From Alterinioella nitratireducens (GTDB lineage Bacteria > Pseudomonadota > Alphaproteobacteria > Rhodobacterales > Rhodobacteraceae): a stretch of 64,000 nt of DNA. The position numbers and the translations under genes were made by a program. Positions 27,905 through 35,730 of this stretch are shown here, in pieces. Location: positions 1-64,000 of the forward strand of contig NZ_JABJVX010000008.1 in NCBI RefSeq assembly GCF_013155465.1, read 5' to 3'. Numbering within the stretch: the stretch's first letter is position 1; each line of letters starts with the position of its first letter. Under the pieces are notes generated by a model. That model saw only the letters and a list, made by a program, of their open reading frames with translations. It was not told where the DNA came from and made no database searches.

Positions 27905-28420
27905 ATGCGCCACACCCTTGCCCTGTTCCTCGCCTTCATCCTCACCGGCCCCGCCCCCGCGCAGGAGACCGCCACCGACGGCGATCCCGCGGTCGAGGTC
28001 GTGCCGCTCAGCCCCGAGGACAACATGGAGCCTGTCGAGGGCGTCACCCCGCCCTCCCTGCCGCCCTTGCAGGTCTTCGACGCCGCCGACACCACGCTGG
28101 AGGAACATCTCTGGGTGTCGCGCCCCATCGTGATCTTCGCCGATACCGACCGCGACCCGCGCTTCAACGAGCAATTGCAACTGCTGCTGGCCCGCCCCGG
28201 TCCGCTGATCGAGCGCGACGTGGTCGTGATCCTCGATGCCGACCCGGATGCCCGCAGCGATGCACGGCAAAGACTGCGCCCGCGCGGCTTTTCCATGGTG
28301 ATCTTGCAACGCGATGGCCGTGTCGCCATCCGCAAGCCGACCCCCTGGGACGTGCGCGCCATCATCCGCATCATCGACAACCTTCCGCTCCGGATCGAGG
28401 AAATGCGCAACACCGAATGA
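27905..28420 (+). CDS. DUF4174 domain secreted protein
   Basis: 171 residues with a signal peptide (LALFLAFILTGPAPAQE). The C-terminal half (about 75-165) has LEEHLWVSRPIVIFADT, DVVVILDADP and FSMVILQRDGRVAIRKPTPW, characteristic of DUF4174, a thioredoxin-like fold without the CxxC pair. Function unknown. It lies divergent to scpA and convergent to pccA. The ATG at 27905 starts the signal peptide; the longer open frame upstream is not supported. Confidence 0.8.
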   Translation: MRHTLALFLAFILTGPAPAQETATDGDPAVEVVPLSPEDNMEPVEGVTPPSLPPLQVFDAADTTLEEHLWVSRPIVIFADTDRDPRFNEQLQLLLARPGPLIERDVVVILDADPDARSDARQRLRPRGFSMVILQRDGRVAIRKPTPWDVRAIIRIIDNLPLRIEEMRNTE

Positions 28421-28519
28421 CGCGCGCCTGCCCGCCGACCCTCCGCGACAAGGCCGGACGCGCGGCCTGCGCAGCGGGTCGGTGGAACCAAACCTGTCGG
28501 GGCCGCGCCCTGCATGGGC

Positions 28520-30565
28520 CTATTCAAACTCCATGATCACGTCATCCACCGCCAGGCTGTCGCCCTCGCCCGCATTGATCCTGGCCACCACACCCTTTCG
28601 CTCGGCGCGCAGGATGTTCTCCATCTTCATCGCCTCGATGGTGCACAGCGCCTGCCCCTCCTGCACCTCCTGGCCGGTCTCGACGGCCAGTTTCACCACC
28701 AGCCCCGGCATCGGGCAGAGCAGCAGCCTGGAGGTGTCGGGCGGCAGTTTCACCGGCATCATCGCCTGCAACTCGGCCTGCCGGGGCGTGCGCACCGCGA
28801 CCTTCATATCCGCCCCGCGATAGCGCAGCCGCGCGCCGCCGCGGATGAACTCGGTCTTCACGATCATGCGCTCGCCGCCGACCTGGCCGCGAAACACGCT
28901 GTCGCCAAGCCTCCAGTCCGATTTCACCTCGAACTCGGTCCCGTCCAGCAGCCGCACCCGCGTGCCGTCGCCGTCATGCTCGATATGAACCGGGATCGCC
29001 TCGCGCCCGATAAAGGCGACCCAGTCGGGCTCCACCCGGCGGCGGTGATTGGCCATCGCGCCCGAGATCTGCGCCGCGCGTTCCTCCTTCAGCATCTTCA
29101 TATGCGCGGCCACCGCTGCCAGTTTCTGCACCGTGGCCTCATCGGGCGTCACGCCCTCGAACCCGTCGGGGAACTGTTCCTCGATGAAAGCGGTCGTCAT
29201 TTCGCCCGCGATAAACACCGGATGGTCCATCACGGCGGCGAGGAAGGGCAGGTTATGCCCGATGCCCTCGACCTCGAAGGCGTCCAGCGCATTGCGCATC
29301 GCCTCGATGGCCTCGGCGCGCGAGGGCGCCCAGGTGCAGAGCTTGGCGATCATCGGGTCGTAATACATGGAGATCTCGCCGCCCTCGAAGACGCCGGTGT
29401 CGTTGCGGATCGCCACGTCGCCCGCAGGCGCGTCGCCCTGCCACTTGCCGGTTTCCTGCAAGGGCCCCGCGGCCTGCTCCATCGGCGGGCGATAGCGCGT
29501 GAGCCGCCCGATGGAAGGCAGAAACCCGCGATAGGGGTCTTCCGCGTAGAGCCGGTTCTCGACGGCCCACCCGGTCAGCTTCACATCCTCCTGGGTCAGG
29601 CTCAGCTTTTCGCCCGCCGCGACCCGGATCATCTGTTCGACCAGATCGACGCCGGTGATCAGCTCGGTCACGGGATGTTCGACCTGCAACCGGGTGTTCA
29701 TCTCGAGGAAGTAGAAATTCCTGTCGCCATCGACGATGAATTCCACCGTGCCCGCGCTGGCGTAATCCACCGCCTGCGCCAGCGCCACCGCCTGCTCGCC
29801 CATCGCCTTGCGCGTTTCCTCGTCCAGAAACGGCGAGGGCGCCTCCTCCACCACCTTCTGGTTGCGGCGCTGGATCGAGCATTCGCGCTCGCCCAGGTAG
29901 ATCCCGTTGCCGTGGCTGTCGCACAGAACCTGGATCTCGATATGGCGCGGCTGGGTGACGAATTTCTCGATGAAGATGCGGTCATCGCCAAAGCTGCTGG
30001 CCGCCTCGTTCTTCGAACTCTGGAACCCCTCGCGCGCCTCATCGTCGTCCGAGGCGATCCGCATCCCCTTGCCGCCGCCGCCCGCGCTGGCCTTGATCAT
30101 CACCGGATAGCCGATCTCGCCCGAGATCTTCACCGCCTCGTCGGCATCCGCGATCAGGCCCATGTAACCCGGCACGGTCGAGACATCGGCCTCCTGCGCG
30201 ATCTTCTTCGAGGTGATCTTGTCCCCCATCGCCTCGATGGCACCCACGGGCGGGCCGATGAAGGCAACGCCCTCGGCCTCCAGCGCCTCGGCAAACTTGG
30301 CGTTTTCCGACAGGAAGCCGTAGCCCGGATGCACCGCCTCGGCCCCGGTCGCGCGGATCGCCTCCATCACCTTGTCGATGACGATATAGGACTGGTTCGC
30401 GGGCGCGGGGCCAATATGGACCGCCTCATCCGCCATCCTGACATGCAGCGCATGGCGGTCGGCATCGGAATAGATCGCGACTGTCCGGATACCCATTTTC
30501 CGGGCGGTCTTGATGACGCGGCAGGCGATCTCGCCCCGATTGGCGATCAGGATCTTCTTGAACAT
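28520..30565 (-). CDS. pccA: Propionyl-CoA carboxylase subunit alpha (biotin-containing)
   Basis: 681 residues. The biotin carboxylase part (IANRGEIACRVIKTARKMG; KASAGGGGKGMR ATP-grasp loop; EMNTRLQVEHPVTE) is followed by the BT linker and the biotin carboxyl carrier domain ending CTIEAMKMENILRAE, with the biotinylated Lys in AMKM. It carboxylates biotin, which PccB uses to make methylmalonyl-CoA. The ATG at 30565 (MFKKILIANRGE) is the family start. Confidence 0.96.
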   Translation of the reverse strand: MFKKILIANRGEIACRVIKTARKMGIRTVAIYSDADRHALHVRMADEAVHIGPAPANQSYIVIDKVMEAIRATGAEAVHPGYGFLSENAKFAEALEAEGVAFIGPPVGAIEAMGDKITSKKIAQEADVSTVPGYMGLIADADEAVKISGEIGYPVMIKASAGGGGKGMRIASDDDEAREGFQSSKNEAASSFGDDRIFIEKFVTQPRHIEIQVLCDSHGNGIYLGERECSIQRRNQKVVEEAPSPFLDEETRKAMGEQAVALAQAVDYASAGTVEFIVDGDRNFYFLEMNTRLQVEHPVTELITGVDLVEQMIRVAAGEKLSLTQEDVKLTGWAVENRLYAEDPYRGFLPSIGRLTRYRPPMEQAAGPLQETGKWQGDAPAGDVAIRNDTGVFEGGEISMYYDPMIAKLCTWAPSRAEAIEAMRNALDAFEVEGIGHNLPFLAAVMDHPVFIAGEMTTAFIEEQFPDGFEGVTPDEATVQKLAAVAAHMKMLKEERAAQISGAMANHRRRVEPDWVAFIGREAIPVHIEHDGDGTRVRLLDGTEFEVKSDWRLGDSVFRGQVGGERMIVKTEFIRGGARLRYRGADMKVAVRTPRQAELQAMMPVKLPPDTSRLLLCPMPGLVVKLAVETGQEVQEGQALCTIEAMKMENILRAERKGVVARINAGEGDSLAVDDVIMEFE

Positions 30566-30599
30566 CTTACGTCCCTCTTGACTTGTGCGTTGCGGCAAC

Positions 30600-30636
30600 A
30601 AAAAAGACCGCGGGCGCGAATTGCGCCTGCGGTCCT
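30600..30636 (-). terminator. Rho-independent terminator after the small lipoprotein gene
   Basis: On the minus strand, GACCGCAGGCGC pairs with GCGCCCGCGGTC (one mismatch) around a short AATT loop, followed by TTTTTT. It separates the 30695 gene from pccA, implying pccA has its own promoter. Confidence 0.85.
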
Positions 30637-30694
30637 TGCAGTTCGATCATGGTGGCCTGCCGCCCTCAGGGGGCGCGGGGCCGGAAAGGCAGGG

Positions 30695-30898
30695 TCAGCA
30701 GCGGCCCGGGTTGGACTGGCAGTAGGCGGCGTTGCCGACAGCACCGACCGCGGCACCGCCCGCGACATTGCCGCCAGTGACGGCAGCGACACCGCCCCCT
30801 GCCAGCGCGCCCCCGGCGAGCTGTTCACCCAAAGTTTCGCCGCAGGCCGCCACGGCCGTGAGGGCGGTTGCGACCAGTATCCATTTCTTCCTAAACAT
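30695..30898 (-). CDS. Small glycine-zipper lipoprotein
   Basis: 67 residues: a lipoprotein signal with lipobox VAAC (Cys19), then a Gly/Ala-rich hydrophobic stretch (LAGGALAGGGVAAVTGG) ending in CQSNPGRC. It resembles glycine-zipper outer-membrane lipoproteins. A similar 68-residue gene lies 94 bp upstream, so these are likely duplicates. Function unknown. Confidence 0.7.
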   Translation of the reverse strand: MFRKKWILVATALTAVAACGETLGEQLAGGALAGGGVAAVTGGNVAGGAAVGAVGNAAYCQSNPGRC

Positions 30899-30991
30899 GG
30901 CGTCTTACCTTTCCTGTCATTTCCAACTGGAAGGAAAACACGCCAGCGTCGGTCTTGTTCCGCGATCGGCCCGGATTGGTCGGCGTCCCGC

Positions 30992-31198
30992 CTATCGGCA
31001 GAGGCGCGTGACCTCGTCGCAGACCGCGCCCGCCAAGCCGCCGACCACGACGCCCGTGGCAATACTGCCACCCACGGCCGCCGCACCGACACCGCCGACA
31101 GCCGCCCCGACCGCGGCGCGGTCCAGATCGTTGCGCAGGCAGCCGGACAGGCCCGCCACGATAAGAACGCCAAGCGCCAATATCTTGAATCTCTGCAT
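30992..31198 (-). CDS. Small glycine-zipper lipoprotein (paralogue)
   Basis: 68 residues with lipobox LSGC (Cys20), RNDLDRAAVGAAVGGVG, then a Gly/Val-rich segment (GGSIATGVVVGGLAGAVC) and a C-terminal CDEVTRLCR. The composition and paired C-terminal Cys match the downstream neighbour. It is preceded by a terminator hairpin, so it begins a separate transcription unit. Confidence 0.7.
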   Translation of the reverse strand: MQRFKILALGVLIVAGLSGCLRNDLDRAAVGAAVGGVGAAAVGGSIATGVVVGGLAGAVCDEVTRLCR

Positions 31199-31250
31199 GT
31201 TTCTCGAACCTCATCGCGGTTGTTATCATGATGACGGGAACCCGACTCGT

Positions 31251-31290
31251 AAAAAGACGGCCCGCCGTCAATGCCGACGGGCCGTTTTAA
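31251..31290 (-). terminator. Bidirectional-looking terminator hairpin
   Basis: ACGGCCCG pairs with CGGGCCGT, flanked by AAAAA on the left (31251-31255) and TTTTAA on the right. On the minus strand it would end transcription coming from the 31452-31823 gene. Confidence 0.75.
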
Positions 31291-31451
31291 AGGGGAAGGG
31301 TAACACGTCACATTACCACCGGCCCGAATGAAGCTGGGGACAAGGGCCGGCAGGGGGACGTTGGCACGGGCGACGCGCGGGCAGAAGCCGGATTCGACGC
31401 GCCACCGCCCTTGGGCGCAATCCTGCGCAAACGCGCCGGGCATAGGCAGGT

Positions 31452-31823
31452 TCATGCCGACCCTCCCCAGATGCCCTTGCCGCTGAAAACGTCGGGAAAG
31501 GCCGCCCGCGCGCGCGCCACATCCAGTTGCAGCATCGCGTCATAGTCGCAGGGGTCGAACGGGTCATCCAGCGCGATCACCTCGCGCCCCAACAGCCAGC
31601 TCAGCCGCCCCGCATCCAGGTTGCCGCGCGCGAAAGGCTCCTCGCCGAAGCACATCCACAGCGCCTCGACAAAGCCCGCGTCGGCGCGCCGGTCGGCGGG
31701 GCGCCGGTCGGCATGACGCTCGCGCGGCTTCAGGGGCGTGGCCCCGTCCTTGTTCTCACGTCGGATGGTGAACTGGAAATCGGTGCCGGGCAGGCGCGAG
31801 GGGAAACCGCGATGCTTGATCAT
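31452..31823 (-). CDS. Conserved-looking hypothetical protein between pccA and pccB
   Basis: 123 residues, hydrophilic. The middle reads VEALWMCFGEEPFARGNLDAGRLSWLLGREVIALDDPFDPCDYDAMLQLDVARARAAF in overlapping pieces, suggesting a folded helical protein. No motif is recognised. Codon bias agrees with a real gene. Its stop forms ATGA with a further ATG at 31455, but the frame opened there runs through a terminator and is rejected. Cytoplasmic; function unknown. Confidence 0.55.
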   Translation of the reverse strand: MIKHRGFPSRLPGTDFQFTIRRENKDGATPLKPRERHADRRPADRRADAGFVEALWMCFGEEPFARGNLDAGRLSWLLGREVIALDDPFDPCDYDAMLQLDVARARAAFPDVFSGKGIWGGSA

Positions 31824-31858
31824 GCGCCCACCCCCCGGCAGGGATGGCGATGGAAAAC

Positions 31859-31884
31859 CCGGACGGGCGTCAGGGCCCGTCCGG
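31859..31884 (-). terminator. Rho-independent terminator of the 47-residue lipoprotein gene
   Basis: Perfect 10-bp stem CCGGACGGGC / GCCCGTCCGG with a 6-base loop. On the minus strand it is followed by GTTTTCC. It lies 11 bases past the lipoprotein stop. Confidence 0.85.
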
Positions 31885-31895
31885 CAAAGGCGTCA

Positions 31896-32039
31896 TCAGG
31901 AGTACTTGTTGTACACAGGCTCGGCCACGATGGGCGCGGGCTCAATGATGATGATCTCTTCCGGTTCAGGTGCCGATGCGCAGGCGGACACGCCGACGAC
32001 AAGCCCCAGAGCCAGAAGGGCTTTGATGCGATATGACAT
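31896..32039 (-). CDS. 47-residue lipoprotein
   Basis: A very short gene: MSYRIKALLALGLVVGVSAC, then an acidic/Pro-rich mature peptide of about 28 residues (ASAPEPEEIIIIEPAPIVAE, PVYNKYS). The lipobox VSAC gives Cys20. AGGAGAG lies 6 bases before the ATG, and a strong terminator follows the stop, so it is a complete monocistronic unit. It resembles entericidin-size lipoproteins but is not similar in sequence. Role unknown. Confidence 0.7.
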   Translation of the reverse strand: MSYRIKALLALGLVVGVSACASAPEPEEIIIIEPAPIVAEPVYNKYS

Positions 32040-32241
32040 CCTGCTCTCCTGTTTGTTAGGGTCCGGCCAGCCCGAAGGCCGGGCAGGAACCCAGGTTTGG
32101 CCAATGCGATCTGGCCAGGGCCGATACTACCCGGAACAGGGGCGGCATTGCAGCGCGATTGTGGCGCGATTGTGTTCTGTGCCTTCGCTGCATCAGAAAG
32201 ATATCCACAGCAACGTCGTCTCGCAACATGTTGTGCGTGCA

Positions 32242-32700
32242 TCAGAAATCCTCCCAGATGCAGGTGCCGTTTTCAAACCGGTATCCGGCGAAAACCTGGG
32301 TCACGCCGGGGGCGGGCTGGCCGCGTTCCACCGGCTCGCTCATGATCTGCACGGTGATCTGATCGGGGGTCGGGTCGGCCTCCAGCGCCGCTGGCACGCC
32401 CCATTCGGCACAGAGCGCATCGGTATCCGCCGCCCGCGCCTCGGCGCTGACCTGCTGCGCGGCAAGGTCCGGAGCCAGGACGCGCAGGATCAGCCAGGTC
32501 TCGCCCGAGGCGCTCTGCGGCTCGATCACGGTGCCCTGAAGTTCGGCCTCCAGCCCCGAGGGCAGGGTAAGCCCCTCGTCCCGGCACCCGGCAAGCGCAA
32601 GGAGACTTGCCAGAACGGCAACCATGGGCCGGGGTTTGACCCCGCCATCCCGACGCGACGCCCGCCGCCCGGCCTTATGCCCCACCGCGCGCCGCATCAT
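32242..32700 (-). CDS. Lipoprotein translationally coupled to pccB
   Basis: The mature part follows lipobox LALAGC and has about 115 residues with QITVQIMSEPVERGQPAPG and a C-terminal Cys (ENGTCIWEDF) that may pair with DALCAEWG. The ATG at 32700 overlaps the pccB stop as TGATG, giving an Arg-rich, long n-region. An internal ATG at 32625 (MVAVLASLLALAGC) would give a conventional signal. Function unknown; probably in the pccB operon. Confidence 0.65.
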   Translation of the reverse strand: MMRRAVGHKAGRRASRRDGGVKPRPMVAVLASLLALAGCRDEGLTLPSGLEAELQGTVIEPQSASGETWLILRVLAPDLAAQQVSAEARAADTDALCAEWGVPAALEADPTPDQITVQIMSEPVERGQPAPGVTQVFAGYRFENGTCIWEDF

Positions 32701-34232
32701 CACAGAGGAATATTGTCGTGCTTCTTCCACGGGTTCTGCAGCTTCTTGCCGCGCAGCGAGGCGAAGGCCCGGCAGACCCGCTTGCGCGTCGAATGCGGCA
32801 TAATCACCTCGTCGATGAAGCCCCTCTCCGCCGCCACGAAGGGGTTGGCGAAGCGATCCTCGTAATCGCGGGTATGGGCGGCCAGCTTCTCGGCATCGCC
32901 CGCGTCGGAACGGTGGATGATCTCGGAGGCCCCCTTGGCCCCCATCACCGCGATCTCCGCCGTGGGCCAGGCATAGTTCAGGTCGCCGCGCAGATGCTTG
33001 GAGGCCATCACGTCATAGGCCCCGCCATAGGCCTTGCGGGTGATCACCGTGACCTTGGGCACCGTCGCCTCGCCATAGGCAAAAAGCAGTTTCGCGCCGT
33101 GCTTGATCACCCCGCCATATTCCTGGGCCGTCCCCGGCAGGAAGCCCGGCACATCAACCAGCGTCAGGATCGGGATCTCGAAGGCATCGCAGAACCGGAC
33201 AAACCGCGCCGCCTTGCGGCTGCTGTCTATATCCAGGCATCCCGCCAGCACCATGGGCTGGTTCGCCACCACGCCCACGGTGGTGCCTTCCAGCCGGATG
33301 AACCCGGTCAAGATGTTCTTGGCGAACTCCTCCTGGATCTCGTAGAAATCGCCCTCGTCGGCGAGCTTCACGATCAATTCCTTCATGTCATAGGGCGCGT
33401 TGGCATTGTCGGGGATCAGCGTGTCCAGGCTGTCCTCGATCCGGTCCGGGTCGTCGAAGAAGGGGCGCACCGGCGGTTTCTCGCGGTTGGAGAGCGGCAG
33501 GAAATCGACCAGCCGCCGCACCTCCGACATCGCCTCCACGTCATCCTCGAACGCGCCATCGGCGACCGAAGATTTGCGGGTATGGGTGCTGGCCCCGCCC
33601 AGTTCCTCCGCCGTGACCTGTTCATTCGTGACGGTCTTCACCACATCCGGGCCGGTCACGAACATGTAGGACGAATCCTTCACCATGAAGATGAAATCGG
33701 TCATCGCAGGGCTGTAGACCGCGCCGCCCGCGCATGGCCCCATGATGACGGAGATCTGCGGCACCACGCCCGACGCCATGATGTTGCGCTGGAACACTTC
33801 CGCGTACCCGGCCAGCGAGGCCACGCCTTCCTGGATGCGCGCCCCGCCCGAATCGTTGATGCCGATGACGGGTGCGCCGTTCTGCATCGCCATATCCATG
33901 ACCTTGCAGATCTTCTCGGCATGGGTCTCCGAGAGGGAACCGCCGAAGACGGTGAAATCCTGGGAGAACACGTAGACCATGCGCCCGTTCACGGTGCCCC
34001 AGCCCGTCACCACGCCATCGCCGCGCGGCTTCGAGGCCTGCATCCCGAAATCGGTGCAGCGATGCGTCTTGAACATGTCGAACTCTTCGAAACTGCCCTC
34101 GTCCAGCAGCAGGTCGATACGTTCGCGCGCGGTCAGCTTACCCTTGGAATGCTGCGCCGCGATGCGCTTTTCGCCGCCGCCTGCGCGGGCCTCCTCGCGG
34201 CGGGCCTCCAATTCGTCCAGAATATCCTTCAT
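32700..34232 (-). CDS. pccB: Propionyl-CoA carboxylase subunit beta
   Basis: The carboxyltransferase subunit moves CO2 from biotin on PccA to propionyl-CoA. 510 residues with two crotonase-like halves: [19 protein letters not shown] and [20 protein letters not shown] are the conserved acyl-CoA/biotin pocket segments. The ATG at 34232 ([15 protein letters not shown]) matches family starts. The upstream region carries several TTTGCAAA-type boxes, likely PccR operators. Confidence 0.96.
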   Translation of the reverse strand: MKDILDELEARREEARAGGGEKRIAAQHSKGKLTARERIDLLLDEGSFEEFDMFKTHRCTDFGMQASKPRGDGVVTGWGTVNGRMVYVFSQDFTVFGGSLSETHAEKICKVMDMAMQNGAPVIGINDSGGARIQEGVASLAGYAEVFQRNIMASGVVPQISVIMGPCAGGAVYSPAMTDFIFMVKDSSYMFVTGPDVVKTVTNEQVTAEELGGASTHTRKSSVADGAFEDDVEAMSEVRRLVDFLPLSNREKPPVRPFFDDPDRIEDSLDTLIPDNANAPYDMKELIVKLADEGDFYEIQEEFAKNILTGFIRLEGTTVGVVANQPMVLAGCLDIDSSRKAARFVRFCDAFEIPILTLVDVPGFLPGTAQEYGGVIKHGAKLLFAYGEATVPKVTVITRKAYGGAYDVMASKHLRGDLNYAWPTAEIAVMGAKGASEIIHRSDAGDAEKLAAHTRDYEDRFANPFVAAERGFIDEVIMPHSTRKRVCRAFASLRGKKLQNPWKKHDNIPL

Positions 34233-34317
34233 CACGCTCCCCTTCCCCTGCAACGCATGGCAATTCTGGCCGCAACCTACAGAGGCCGGAGGCGCGTTCC
34301 CAGAGGAAAACGGAATA

Positions 34318-34381
34318 TTTGCAAATTGCACCGCTTCGCTGAGTTCGCAATTGCAAATCCGCAAATGATCTGGCTGCAAAT
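34318..34381. promoter_or_regulatory. Cluster of TTTGCAAA-type boxes (putative PccR sites) between pccB and the MFS gene
   Basis: TTTGCAAATTGCA at 34318-34330, TTGCAAA at 34351-34357, GCAAAT at 34361-34366 and TGCAAAT at 34375-34381. The palindrome TTTGCAAA matches what has been described for short-chain acyl-CoA regulators such as PccR of Rhodobacter sphaeroides. The cluster lies between divergent pccB and MFS starts, so it could control both. Confidence 0.7.
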
Positions 34382-34454
34382 GTGGAGGCCGGCCCGCCCC
34401 TTTGTGCAAGGGTGCACATGGACATTCCATTGCTTGTCAAATTAAGTAAGCGCC

Positions 34455-35672
34455 ATGTCCTCGCTTCCGCGTGGCCGTTACCTTGACCGGGCCACACCTC
34501 CGCATATCTCGACCCTGATCGCGCTGACCGGCATCGGCGCGCTGTCGATGAACGTGTTCCTGCCCTCCCTGCCCGCGATGGCCGAATATTTCAACGCCGA
34601 TTACGCGCTGATGCAGTTGTCGGTCTCGCTCTACCTGGCGGTGAACGCGGTGTTGCAGCTTTTCATCGGGCCGATCTCGGACCGGTTCGGCCGCCGCCCC
34701 GTGCTGCTGATCAGCCTCGCCCTCTTCAGCCTCGCCACGCTTGGCTGCATCCTCGCGCCCACGGCGGTCAGTTTCCTGGTCTTCCGCATGGGCCAGGCGG
34801 TGATCGTCTCGGGGCTGGTGCTTGGGCGCGCCGTGGTGCGCGACATGGTTCCGCAGGCCGAGGCCGCCTCGATGATCGGCTATGTCACCATGGGCATGGC
34901 CGTCGTGCCGATGATCGGCCCGGCCTTCGGCGGCGTGCTGGACCAGGCTTTCGGCTGGCAGGCGAATTTCATCCTCCTGCTGATGGCGGGTCTTGCGGTT
35001 CTGGTGCTGACCTGGGCCGATCTGGGCGAGACCGCGCGCAGCACCACGGCCAGCTTCCGCGACCAGGTCCGCGAATACCCCGAGCTCTTCGCCTCGCGCC
35101 GCTTCTGGGGCTACTGCCTGTCGGCCACTTTCGCCTCGGGCGCGTTCTTTGCCTTCATCGGCGGCGCGCCCTTCGTGGGCACCGATGTCTTCGGGCTCAA
35201 CTCGGTGCAGGTGGGCTTCGCCGTCGGCGCGCCCGCCCTGGGCTATTTCACCGGCAATTTCATCTCGGGCCGCTACTCGGTGCGCAAGGGCGTCAACTGG
35301 ATGATCACCGTGGGCGCTATGATCTCGACCCTCGGCATGATCATCCCCTTCGTGCTGGCGCTGGCGGGGATCAGCACGGCGCTCAGCTTCTTCGGCTCGG
35401 TCACGCTGGTGGGCCTGGGCAACGGGATGCTGATGCCCAACGCCAATGCCGGGATGCTGTCGGTGCGCCCGCACCTGGCGGGCTCGGCCAGCGGCATCGG
35501 CGGCGCGATCATGATCTTCGGCGGCGCGTGCCTCTCGGCCTATGCGGGCTGGCTCCTGGGGCCGGGCTCCTCCGCCATGCCGCTGATCGTGATCATGCTG
35601 ATCTCGTCGGCGCTGGCCCTCGTGGCGATCCTCTACACCATGTATCGCGAACGGCAGGTCGCGCCCGCGTAA
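34455..35672 (+). CDS. MFS transporter, Bcr/CflA drug-resistance type
   Basis: 405 residues with about twelve membrane segments. The loop 2-3 motif GPISDRFGRRPVLL is the MFS signature. GALSMNVFLPSLPAMAEYF and GRAVVRDMVP match the Bcr/CflA subfamily, proton-driven exporters of drugs or small metabolites. It lies between pccB and pccR and shares the PccR-box region, so export of short-chain acids or related metabolites is a testable idea; classical drug efflux is the default. Confidence 0.88.
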   Translation: MSSLPRGRYLDRATPPHISTLIALTGIGALSMNVFLPSLPAMAEYFNADYALMQLSVSLYLAVNAVLQLFIGPISDRFGRRPVLLISLALFSLATLGCILAPTAVSFLVFRMGQAVIVSGLVLGRAVVRDMVPQAEAASMIGYVTMGMAVVPMIGPAFGGVLDQAFGWQANFILLLMAGLAVLVLTWADLGETARSTTASFRDQVREYPELFASRRFWGYCLSATFASGAFFAFIGGAPFVGTDVFGLNSVQVGFAVGAPALGYFTGNFISGRYSVRKGVNWMITVGAMISTLGMIIPFVLALAGISTALSFFGSVTLVGLGNGMLMPNANAGMLSVRPHLAGSASGIGGAIMIFGGACLSAYAGWLLGPGSSAMPLIVIMLISSALALVAILYTMYRERQVAPA

Positions 35673-35688
35673 CCCCTTGCAGCGCCGC

Positions 35689-35716
35689 TTTGCAAATCCC
35701 ATGGTGACTTTGCAAC
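35689..35716 (+). promoter_or_regulatory. TTTGCAAA box pair upstream of pccR
   Basis: Perfect TTTGCAAA at 35689-35696 and near-match TTTGCAAC at 35709-35716, ending 14 bases before the pccR ATG. The position overlapping the likely promoter or leader fits autoregulation. Confidence 0.7.
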
Positions 35717-35730
35717 GATGAGGCGATGTG

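Noticed and set aside
28514-31231. 905-codon plus-strand frame opposite pccA
   Set aside because: Antisense shadow of pccA; low-complexity His/Arg-rich product.
30547-31455. 302-codon minus-strand frame starting at an ATGA overlap with the 31452-31823 gene
   Set aside because: After about 45 codons it runs through a strong terminator and antisense/frame-shifted over two lipoprotein genes. Only its first part could be real, and that has no stop of its own.
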